Part shown: piece by piece, positions 51,894 to 58,974 of the stretch
Layout: every line of letters starts with the position of its first letter
Numbering within the stretch: position 1 is the first letter of the stretch
Assembly: GCA_009780325.1 (NCBI GenBank)
Contig: WRAF01000009.1
Span: 1 to 58,974 of the forward strand
DNA length: 58,974 bases
Reading direction: 5' to 3'
Source of the DNA: Bacillota bacterium
Lineage (GTDB): Bacteria > Bacillota > Clostridia > Christensenellales > Pumilibacteraceae
Position numbers and translations under genes: made by a program
The notes under the pieces: generated by a model
The model's input: only the letters and a program-made list of their open reading frames with translations
Told to the model about the DNA's origin: nothing
Database searches by the model: none

Positions 51894-54800
51894 ATGCCAA
51901 AACATAAAGATATAAAAAAAGTATTAGTAATCGGTTCTGGTCCGATTGTCATTGGACAAGCTGCTGAGTTTGATTATGCGGGGACACAAGCGTGCCGTGC
52001 CTTAAAAAAAGAGGGCATGGAGGTGGTTTTAGTAAACTCTAATCCTGCAACAATCATGACTGACAATGTAATGGCGGATTCAATTTATATTGAGCCGCTT
52101 ACCATTGATACAATTAAGCGCATAATCATGTTAGAAAAGCCTGATAGTTTGCTGCCGTCATTAGGCGGACAAACTGGCTTGACGCTGTCTATGCAATTGG
52201 CAACAAGCGGTTTTTTAGATGAACAAGGGGTCAAGCTTTTAGGGATAAGAGTGGATTCTATCCAAAAGGCAGAAGATAGAGAACTTTTTAAAAGGACTAT
52301 GCTTGAAATTGGTCAGCCTTGCATTCCATCAGGAATTTGTGTCACTGTTGAAGAGGCACTGGCAGTTGCAGACAAAATAGGTTATCCTGTCATTGTGCGC
52401 CCAGCATATACTTTAGGCGGTGCTGGCGGCGGTTTTGCTGATGATGCTGAAAAATTAAAAGAGGTGGCAAGCGGTGGCTTGGCAATGTCACCTATTACAC
52501 AAGTTTTGATAGAAAAAAGTATCTATGGCTGGAAAGAAGTTGAGTATGAGGTAATGCGTGACGGTGCGGGCAACGTAATCATTGTGTGTGCTATGGAAAA
52601 TATGGACCCTGTGGGTATTCATACAGGGGATAGTATTGTTGTGGCTCCTACTATGACGTTATCTGATAAAGAATATCAAATGATGAGGACAGCTAGCATT
52701 GACATAATTACAGCACTTGGAATAGAGGGCGGCTGCAATGTCCAATTGGCATTAAATCCTCATACGTTTGAATATGCGGTTATTGAGGTTAATCCTAGGG
52801 TGTCAAGGTCATCGGCACTTGCATCAAAGGCTACGGGCTATCCTATTGCTAAGGTGGCTACGCTAATAGCGTTAGGATACAATCTTGATGAGATAACAAA
52901 TTCATTGACAGGCAATCTTGCTTGCTATGAGCCTGTATTAGATTATTGCGTTGTTAAACTGCCTAAATTTCCGTTTGATAAATTTATCTATGCTAAAAGG
53001 GCATTAGGCACGCAGATGAAGGCAACAGGTGAGGTAATGGCTATTGCACCAAGTTTTGAAATGGCAATTATGAAAGCGGTGCGAGGGTCAGAAGGATATT
53101 TAAACCTGCAAAGTCCTATTGTTGCTGGTTGGAATGATGAAAGGGTCAAAGAAGAATTGATGCCTGCAAGTGATTATAGATTATATGTGGTGTATGAGGC
53201 ATTAAAAAGAGGTTTTGGTATTGAGTATGTTATGCAAAGGACTATGATTGATAAGTGGTTTTTGCAAAAAATTCAAAATCTTGTGGACTATGAAAACAGG
53301 TTACTTTTGACAGATGCTCCATTAAAAGGTGATGAATATTTAGAGGGCAAGAGATTAGGTTATCCTGATGCGGCTTTAGAAAAATTGAGCGGTGGGCGCA
53401 AGATTGCTAAAAAACAAAAGGCTGTGTTTAAAACGGTGGATACTTGTGCAGCAGAGTTTACTTCGGATACTCCTTATTTTTATTCAAGCTATGACAATGA
53501 AAATGAGGCGCTTTTATATAGGGAAAAGATTAAATCAGATAAAAAGCGAGTGATTGTATTTGGCTCAGGACCGATTAGGATTGGTCAAGGTATAGAGTTT
53601 GATTATGCTACGGTTCATTGTGTGTGGGCATTAAAAAAACTTGGTTGTGAAGTAGTAGTAGTAAACAACAACCCTGAAACAGTTTCAACAGATTTTGATA
53701 CAGCTGACAGGCTTTATTTTGAGATGCTAACACCAGAAGATGTTGACAATATAATTGCAACTGAAAAACCTTGGGGAGTTGTTGTTGCTTTTGGCGGTCA
53801 GACTGCTATTAAACTGACAAAACATTTGTCGGATAGTGGTGTTAAAATATTAGGAACAAGTGCTGATAGTATTGATGCCGCTGAAGATAGAGAAAGGTTT
53901 GATAAACTGCTAGAAGAAAACAGAATCAAGCGCCCAGAGGGGACTACTGTTAAAACCTTAGAAGAAGCACTTTTAGCAGGGTCTAGATTAGGATATCCTG
54001 TATTGATGCGTCCGTCATATGTATTAGGCGGTCAAAACATGATTATTGCTTTTTCTGAAAATGATATTAAAGAATATATGGGTATAATTTTAGAACTAAA
54101 CCCAAATAATACAATCCTTATAGATAAATATATGATGGGTACAGAGATTGAGGTTGATGCAATTTGTGACGGGAAAGATATTTTGATACCTGGTATTATG
54201 GAGCATATAGAGCGTGCAGGAGTACACAGCGGGGATAGCATTGCAGTGTATCCAGCACACAATATCTCTGATGCTATGGCATTAAAAATTGTTGATTATA
54301 CAAAAAAACTGGCTAAAGCACTTAAAACTGTCGGACTTATCAATATTCAATATATTGTGTCAAATGGAGAAATTTATTGTATTGAGGTCAATCCTAGATC
54401 TTCTAGAACTGTTCCTTATATTTCTAAGGTTACAGGTGTTCCTATGATTTATTTAGCTACTGCTTGTATGCTTGGTAAAAAACTAAAAGATTTAGGTTAT
54501 GGCACAGGTTTATATAAAAATGCAGCATATGTTGCTGTTAAAGTACCAGTGTTTAGTTTTGAAAAGCTAACAGATTTAGATACTCAATTAGGACCTGAAA
54601 TGAAATCTACGGGTGAGGTATTAGGTATTGGAAAGTCGCTAGATGAGGCGCTTTATAAAGGGCTAATTGCAGCAGGTTATAGACTTAAACCTAAGCGTAA
54701 TGGTGTATTGATTACTGTTAAAGACGCTGATAAATCTGATATTGCAAATACAGCAAAAATGTATGATGAATTGGGTTATAAATTATATGCGACACATGGC

Positions 54801-55934
54801 ACAGCTAATGTGCTAGAAAAAGCTGGACTTGTTGTTATGAGGGTAGACAAAGTATCAGACAATCCTGAATCAAACACTTATACACTTTTAGAAAGCGGCA
54901 AAGTTGATTTGATGATTTCTACTTCTACTAAAGGCAGAATTCCCACTGATGATGATGTAAAATTACGCAGAAAAAGTGTTTCATCCGCATTGCCGTGCCT
55001 GACTTCTATTGATACGGCAAATGCACTTGCTTTATCGTTAAAATCAAGATATTCTCAATTTAACACAGAACTTGTCAATATCAATAAAATGCGTACAGAG
55101 AGTCAAGAAATCGAATTTATTAAAATGTACGCAACAGGTGGTGACTATATTTATATAGATTGCATGAAAAAGCCGCTTTATAATTTTGAGTCTGTGGCAG
55201 TCAATTTATGTGACAAAGAAAATGGCGTTGGTGCTGATGGGGTGGTCTTTATTGTTTCTCCAAAGGATAAGTCTGCTGCGGCAAGAATGCGTTTATTTGG
55301 TGCAGACGGAATTGAGATTGAAATGGGTGGAAATGCTATAAGAGGTGTGGCTAAATATTTATATGACAATGATAAGACATGCTGCAAAGACTGTGATTAT
55401 ATCGATATTGAAACTAAATATACAAAACATAGGGTTAGACTTTTTACAAGAGGCGGGGTTGTCAACTCATGCCAAGTAGAAATGGGGTCTTTTGATTTTG
55501 ATATTAATCAAGATGCGGATTTAGATGTTGATGGTGAGAAATTAAAGCTGTCATTTATTAATACAGGTTGTCCTTATGTGGTTGTATTTAGTGATGATAT
55601 AAGCAAGATAGATGTTGATAAGTGGGGCAAGGTTATTCAATCTAGTCAAGAGGGAGCAAGACTTAATATAGCGTTTGTTAATGTGTTAGACGATGGTTCA
55701 TTAAGAGTGAGAGTTTGGGAGAATATAACAGGCGAGACAAGAGGTTGCGGAAATGGGGCAGCGGCAGCGTTTACGGTTGCAAGAAAAAAAGATTTGATTA
55801 AAAATTATGGCGATGTGGTTGTCAAAATGAAGGGTGGTGAAGTTTGGATAAGAGATTTGGGTATTGATGGTTTTGATAAAATTTTTATGATAGGTGATTG
55901 CATTGAAGTGTTTAGGGGAGTGGTTAGATTGTAA
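51894..55934 (+). CDS. carB: Carbamoyl phosphate synthase large subunit fused to a DapF-like domain
   Basis: Residues 1-1065 are a complete CarB: two ATP-grasp halves (starting VLVIGSGPIVIGQAAEFDYA and VIVFGSGPIRIGQGIEFDYA) and the MGS-like allosteric domain (NGVLITVKDADKSDIANTAK). After a linker of a few residues, 1072-1346 is a diaminopimelate epimerase fold (FIKMYATGGDYIYID, CDKENGVGADGVVFI, MRLFGADGIEIEMGGNAIRG, ITGETRGCGNGAAAA). The first catalytic Cys of DapF is Gly1145; the second is kept as Cys1285; the GND Asn and the ER Arg are also changed. Normal racemase chemistry therefore seems lost. No stop or ribosome binding site separates the parts. AAGGAGC precedes the start. Confidence 0.93.
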   Translation: MPKHKDIKKVLVIGSGPIVIGQAAEFDYAGTQACRALKKEGMEVVLVNSNPATIMTDNVMADSIYIEPLTIDTIKRIIMLEKPDSLLPSLGGQTGLTLSMQLATSGFLDEQGVKLLGIRVDSIQKAEDRELFKRTMLEIGQPCIPSGICVTVEEALAVADKIGYPVIVRPAYTLGGAGGGFADDAEKLKEVASGGLAMSPITQVLIEKSIYGWKEVEYEVMRDGAGNVIIVCAMENMDPVGIHTGDSIVVAPTMTLSDKEYQMMRTASIDIITALGIEGGCNVQLALNPHTFEYAVIEVNPRVSRSSALASKATGYPIAKVATLIALGYNLDEITNSLTGNLACYEPVLDYCVVKLPKFPFDKFIYAKRALGTQMKATGEVMAIAPSFEMAIMKAVRGSEGYLNLQSPIVAGWNDERVKEELMPASDYRLYVVYEALKRGFGIEYVMQRTMIDKWFLQKIQNLVDYENRLLLTDAPLKGDEYLEGKRLGYPDAALEKLSGGRKIAKKQKAVFKTVDTCAAEFTSDTPYFYSSYDNENEALLYREKIKSDKKRVIVFGSGPIRIGQGIEFDYATVHCVWALKKLGCEVVVVNNNPETVSTDFDTADRLYFEMLTPEDVDNIIATEKPWGVVVAFGGQTAIKLTKHLSDSGVKILGTSADSIDAAEDRERFDKLLEENRIKRPEGTTVKTLEEALLAGSRLGYPVLMRPSYVLGGQNMIIAFSENDIKEYMGIILELNPNNTILIDKYMMGTEIEVDAICDGKDILIPGIMEHIERAGVHSGDSIAVYPAHNISDAMALKIVDYTKKLAKALKTVGLINIQYIVSNGEIYCIEVNPRSSRTVPYISKVTGVPMIYLATACMLGKKLKDLGYGTGLYKNAAYVAVKVPVFSFEKLTDLDTQLGPEMKSTGEVLGIGKSLDEALYKGLIAAGYRLKPKRNGVLITVKDADKSDIANTAKMYDELGYKLYATHGTANVLEKAGLVVMRVDKVSDNPESNTYTLLESGKVDLMISTSTKGRIPTDDDVKLRRKSVSSALPCLTSIDTANALALSLKSRYSQFNTELVNINKMRTESQEIEFIKMYATGGDYIYIDCMKKPLYNFESVAVNLCDKENGVGADGVVFIVSPKDKSAAARMRLFGADGIEIEMGGNAIRGVAKYLYDNDKTCCKDCDYIDIETKYTKHRVRLFTRGGVVNSCQVEMGSFDFDINQDADLDVDGEKLKLSFINTGCPYVVVFSDDISKIDVDKWGKVIQSSQEGARLNIAFVNVLDDGSLRVRVWENITGETRGCGNGAAAAFTVARKKDLIKNYGDVVVKMKGGEVWIRDLGIDGFDKIFMIGDCIEVFRGVVRL

Positions 55935-55962
55935 CAATGCAGTAATGCATTGTGTATTGAGA
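55935..55962 (+). repeat. Heptamer repeat before pyrG
   Basis: AATGCAGTAATGCATTGTGT leads into the GAGAAAAGGAG of pyrG. It is the only clear member of the family outside the ribosomal cluster in this window. Confidence 0.45.
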
Positions 55963-55974
55963 AAAGGAGTTTTT

Positions 55975-57570
55975 ATGACAAAATTTATTTTCGTTACGGG
56001 CGGTGTTGTATCAGGTCTTGGTAAGGGTATAACAGCAGCTTCAATTGGCATGATGCTTAAAGCAAAGGGTTTAAAAGTTGTTGCACAAAAATTAGACCCT
56101 TATCTTAATGTGGATCCAGGTACTATTTCTCCATATCAACATGGTGAGGTTTTTGTGACCGAAGATGGTGCAGAGACTGATTTAGATTTAGGGCATTATG
56201 AGCGCTTTATTGATGAGGATTTAAATAAATATAGCAATATAACAAGCGGCAAAATATATTGGCAGGTTTTATCTAATGAAAGAAAAGGCGTTTATGCTGG
56301 TGAAACCGTGCAGGTTATACCACATATAACTACTGAAATTAAAAAATTTATTTATTCAGTTGGCAGCACAACTAAAGCTGATGTGGTGATAACTGAAATA
56401 GGAGGCACAACAGGAGATATAGAGGGGTTGCCTTTTATAGAGGCGATAAGGCAAGTATCTAATGAAGTAGGCAGGGATAATTGCTTGTTTGTGCATGTTA
56501 CATTAGCTCCATATTTAAAAAGTACTGGAGAACTTAAGACAAAACCTACTCAGCATTCTGTCAAAACCCTGCAATCTTTAGGTATTTCCCCTAATTTAAT
56601 TGTTGTTAGGACTGTAGATGATTTATCTGAAGAATTTAAAGAAAAAATCTCTTTATATTGTTCTGTCCCTAAAGATTGTGTTATAACAAATAAAAATGTT
56701 AAACTTTTGTATGAAGCTCCTATTATGTTAGAAAAAAGCAATATGACTAGCATTGTTTCTAGAGAATTGGGGCTGGCTGACTGTCAAAGTGATTTATCCG
56801 TTTGGAAAAATATGCTTAAAAAAGCAGATAAAAGGACGAGGAGCGTCAAGATTGGCTTAGTTGGTAAATATACAAAGATGTTTGACACATATTTGTCAGT
56901 GACAGAAAGTTTGACGCACGCAGGGATTGAGAACGGAGTGCATATTGATATTAAGTGGATAGAATCAGAAGAGATTACAAGCAAAAATGTGAGTGAAATT
57001 TTAGCTGATTGCGATGGGGTGATAGTGCCAGGCGGATTTGGAGACAGGGGAATTGAAGGGATGATTTATGCGGCGCAGTATGCTAGGGTAAATGATGTGC
57101 CTTATTTTGGGATATGTTTAGGTATGCAGATATTGACTATTGAGTTTGGGCGAAATGTCGCACATTTAGAGGATGCTGCAAGCAGAGAATTTAATCCGCA
57201 ATCTAATAATAAAATCATTGATTTTATAGAAGGTCAAGCAGGGCTGTCTAACACAGGGGCAAGTATGAGGCTAGGTGCTTATGAGTGTAAAGTGGCAAAA
57301 GGGACAATTCTTTTTAAGGCATATAAACAAGATACCATTTTTGAGCGCCATCGTCATAGATATGAATTCAATAATGAGTATAGAGATAGTTTTGAAAAAT
57401 TGGGATTAAAATTTAGCGGATTGTCTCCAAGCGGTGATTTAGTAGAAGCCGCTGAAATAAGCAGCAAAAGATTTTATTTGGGTGTACAATTTCACCCTGA
57501 GTTTAAATCTAGACCGCACAAGCCGCACCCATTATTTGTGGAGTTTATTAGGGCGGCTAAGGGGAAGTAA
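55975..57570 (+). CDS. pyrG: CTP synthase
   Basis: It converts UTP to CTP using glutamine. The N-terminal synthase domain has KFIFVTGGVVSGLGKGITAA and KLDPYLNVDPGTISPYQHGE; the C-terminal class I amidotransferase has Cys in FGICLGMQ and His-Glu in VQFHPEFKSRP. The length of 531 is normal. The start at 55975 has AAAGGAG 7 bases upstream; longer frames enter carB and the spacer repeat. It follows carB by 40 bp. Confidence 0.96.
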   Translation: MTKFIFVTGGVVSGLGKGITAASIGMMLKAKGLKVVAQKLDPYLNVDPGTISPYQHGEVFVTEDGAETDLDLGHYERFIDEDLNKYSNITSGKIYWQVLSNERKGVYAGETVQVIPHITTEIKKFIYSVGSTTKADVVITEIGGTTGDIEGLPFIEAIRQVSNEVGRDNCLFVHVTLAPYLKSTGELKTKPTQHSVKTLQSLGISPNLIVVRTVDDLSEEFKEKISLYCSVPKDCVITNKNVKLLYEAPIMLEKSNMTSIVSRELGLADCQSDLSVWKNMLKKADKRTRSVKIGLVGKYTKMFDTYLSVTESLTHAGIENGVHIDIKWIESEEITSKNVSEILADCDGVIVPGGFGDRGIEGMIYAAQYARVNDVPYFGICLGMQILTIEFGRNVAHLEDAASREFNPQSNNKIIDFIEGQAGLSNTGASMRLGAYECKVAKGTILFKAYKQDTIFERHRHRYEFNNEYRDSFEKLGLKFSGLSPSGDLVEAAEISSKRFYLGVQFHPEFKSRPHKPHPLFVEFIRAAKGK

Positions 57571-57582
57571 AAGGATGAATTT

Positions 57583-58065
57583 ATGAATAAAGATTGTGGT
57601 TTTTCTTGTGAGAAGTTTTGGTTTAGATATAGAGCTTGTGCAATTATAATTGAAGATAATTGTGTGTTAGTTGCTAAAAATGATAGTGTTCCTTATTATT
57701 ATTCTGTAGGCGGAGGGGTTCATTTGAATGAGGCAGCAGAAGATGCAGTTGTTAGAGAGACTTATGAAGAAACGGGTGTGTATTATGAAATTGACAGATT
57801 AGCATTTATTCATGAGAATTTTTTTAAGGGTACATGGGATGATGGTGATAAAATTTGCCATGAGATAGCATTATATTTTCTTATGAAGTCTAAAGGTGTA
57901 AAAGAGTTTAACTGGGAGAGCCATAGTTTAGGTGGTGCAAAAGAGACTGTTTGCTGGCTGCCAATAGATAAATTGCAAGAATATGAGGTGTATCCGACTT
58001 TTTTTAAGGATAAGCTATCAAAAATCAGTAGTGAAATTGAACATATTACAAGAAAGGATGCTTAA
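57583..58065 (+). CDS. NUDIX hydrolase
   Basis: The 160-residue protein has the full Nudix box from GGVHLNEAAEDAVVRETYEE to TGV, where the catalytic Glu residues bind Mg2+ and cleave nucleoside diphosphate derivatives. The substrate is unknown. AAAAGGATG lies 10 bases before ATG, and pyrG ends 12 bp upstream, so it may be co-transcribed. Confidence 0.88.
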   Translation: MNKDCGFSCEKFWFRYRACAIIIEDNCVLVAKNDSVPYYYSVGGGVHLNEAAEDAVVRETYEETGVYYEIDRLAFIHENFFKGTWDDGDKICHEIALYFLMKSKGVKEFNWESHSLGGAKETVCWLPIDKLQEYEVYPTFFKDKLSKISSEIEHITRKDA

Positions 58066-58092
58066 TTATAAAAAAACAGGAGATAAAAATTT

Positions 58093-58341
58093 ATGCAAAT
58101 GTGTCAAAGCTGCAGTATGCCTTTAACAAAGGAAAGTGATTATGGGACTAATTTAGACGGCAGTCAGTGTGTTGATTTTTGCTGTCACTGTTTTGTGAAA
58201 GGTGAATTTCAAGGATATATGACTGTAGAAGAAGCTATTGCTGATAGTATAAATTTTGCTGAATATGCAGGAATGACTAAAGAAGAAATGCTGGTGTATG
58301 CAAAAGAGCATTATCCAAAACTAAAACGCTGGGCCGAGTAG
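58093..58341 (+). CDS. Putative zinc-ribbon domain protein
   Basis: The 82-residue protein starts MQMCQSCSMPLTKESDYGTN and has a second Cys group DFCCHCF, forming a four-Cys zinc site, followed by an alpha-helical tail (TKEEMLVYAKEHYPKLKRWAE). Similar short zinc-ribbon proteins occur in many Clostridia without known role. AGGAG precedes the start by 12 bases. Confidence 0.75.
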   Translation: MQMCQSCSMPLTKESDYGTNLDGSQCVDFCCHCFVKGEFQGYMTVEEAIADSINFAEYAGMTKEEMLVYAKEHYPKLKRWAE

Positions 58342-58420
58342 TCCTTAATCGTAAAAATTAAGGCTGTCAAAATTTTCTGCATATTTTTTAATTTTTTTCA
58401 TAATTTTTTTCAAAAAATGC

Positions 58421-58449
58421 TTGACATATCCGCCATGACAGGATATACT
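58421..58449 (+). promoter_or_regulatory. Promoter of the non-coding RNA candidate
   Basis: TTGACA (58421-58426) and TATACT (58444-58449) are spaced 17 bp. An inverted repeat ATATCC/GGATAT (58426-58431 with 58441-58446) fills the spacer. No protein gene follows. Confidence 0.75.
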
Positions 58450-58455
58450 ATTGTT

Positions 58456-58673
58456 GACCCTTCAGTGTGCGTGATATAGCTGTTGTTTATAACCACATTA
58501 TAAATATGGGATTGCTTGTTCTATTTGGACTTATGTTAGGCCTCAGTAATTTTTTCAATCTAGGAGTTTTCTTCAAGGATTGAAAAGCAGTGGAAAACAG
58601 AATCTATTTGACGGCTTGCCCACCTGCCATACGGCGGGTTTAAATAAGGTTATACACGGCATAGGCAGGGTGT
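58456..58673 (+). ncRNA. Candidate 6S-type regulatory RNA
   Basis: The predicted transcript starts exactly at the 5' side of a long-range closing helix: ACCCT/AGGGT (58457-58461 with 58667-58671), then TGTGCGTG paired with CACGGCATA (58466-58473 with 58655-58663, one bulged G), then TATAACC/GGTTATA (58488-58494 with 58648-58654). A one-sided bubble of 14 nt lies between the second and third. Inside are two hairpins: TTTTCAATC/GATTGAAAA, and ACCTGCC/GGCGGGT with loop ATAC (58622-58628 with 58633-58639). About 217 nt, with a rod-like closing stem and bubble, fits 6S RNA, which binds housekeeping RNA polymerase. Conserved-sequence proof is lacking. Confidence 0.5.
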
Positions 58674-58760
58674 TTGATATTCTTTTGACTGCTTTTAAAC
58701 TTTTTAACTATTAGTAGTCAATTACCAATGGCTGGTTGGCATTAGTTTGCAAGCTAGCTA

Positions 58761-58858
58761 TTTTTTATGCTATGGGAAAAATCGCCTAGAAAGAAATCCG
58801 CCACGTCAAAAAAGGGATGTCAAAGCAAGACACCCGAACCGCCTTTAGGCGGCTTTTT
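58761..58858. repeat. Twin-hairpin dispersed repeat, unit 5
   Basis: The constant part (TTTTTTATGCTATGGGAAAA onward) leads to a closing stem AAAAAG/CTTTTT (58809-58814 with 58853-58858). Hairpin 1 is GGATGTC/GACACCC (one A-C mismatch, one compensatory change against unit 1), linker GAA, and hairpin 2 is CCGCC/GGCGG with loop TTTA. Confidence 0.8.
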
Positions 58859-58974
58859 AATGCACTAGGAAATATCGATGTGAAGGAAGGCTGCTAGCAT
58901 CAACAAAAAGTGCGCAAATGCAAGATGCCGAAGTGCCGCAAGGCGCAAGCCCGCGAAGACCTCATAGCACGGGC
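58854..58974. repeat. Twin-hairpin dispersed repeat, unit 6 (runs out of window)
   Basis: The constant part is more diverged (TTTTTAATGCACTAGGAAAT) and hairpin 1 is degenerate, but linker GAA and hairpin 2 GTGCC/GGCGC with loop GCAA (58933-58937 with 58942-58946) are clear. Further G+C-rich sequence continues to the window end and may belong to another unit. Confidence 0.6.

Noticed and set aside
58342..58974. tmRNA, RNase P or SRP RNA in the 3' gene-free region
   Set aside because: The tmRNA CCA end and tag, the RNase P GAGGAAAGTCC motif and the SRP GGAA-loop helix were not found; the 6S-type fold is the better fit.

Overview
The window is AT-rich (about one third G+C by eye) and uses the standard code, with TAA, TAG and TGA all serving as stops. 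It looks like chromosome of an uncultured Gram-positive Bacillota of the Clostridia type. The evidence is the classical S10-spc-alpha ribosomal gene order with adk-map-KOW-infA-rpmJ inserted, the zinc forms of S14, S4 and L36, strong AGGAG ribosome binding sites, many lipoproteins with short acidic N-termini, and InlB/Listeria-Bacteroides repeat proteins. No rRNA, tRNA, CRISPR array or intact transposase gene was seen.

Layout. 1-460: upstream repeats, a consensus promoter and a structured leader. 462-18447: rpsJ to rplQ, all on the plus strand (ribosomal proteins, SecY, adenylate kinase, methionine aminopeptidase, IF-1, RNA polymerase alpha). Several ribosomal proteins carry low-complexity extensions; L5 has about 225 extra N-terminal residues. 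18448-24756: terminator, dispersed hairpin repeats, lipoproteins, tcdA and an InlB-repeat lipoprotein. 24841-34047: an oligopeptide ABC importer operon whose 1265-residue binding protein starts with InlB repeats. 34405-36732: a small islet of unrecognised genes beside a recombinase-module relic. 36733-46304: more hairpin repeats, a large lipoprotein, asnS, mgtE, a MATE transporter, a CoA-transferase and a Cys-tailed XRE regulator. 46322-49610: a 47-residue, 22-cysteine metallothionein-like peptide, duplicated lipoproteins and a secreted trypsin-like protease. 50033-57570: carA, a broken PIN gene, a carB-dapF-like fusion and pyrG (pyrimidine/arginine nucleotide supply). 57583-58974: NUDIX and zinc-ribbon genes, a 6S-RNA-like non-coding RNA candidate and more repeats.

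The most unusual items are: (1) a CarB-DapF-like fusion whose DapF part has Gly in place of the first catalytic Cys; (2) a metallothionein-like gene in a two-gene unit with an XRE repressor that has its own cysteine tail; (3) a dispersed, tandem twin-hairpin repeat with compensatory changes, found at three intergenic loci; (4) a separate MITE-like 98-104 bp perfect inverted repeat; (5) a strong candidate for a 6S-type RNA; (6) the extended ribosomal proteins. All functional calls rest on reading motifs in the translated sequence; no database search was run.
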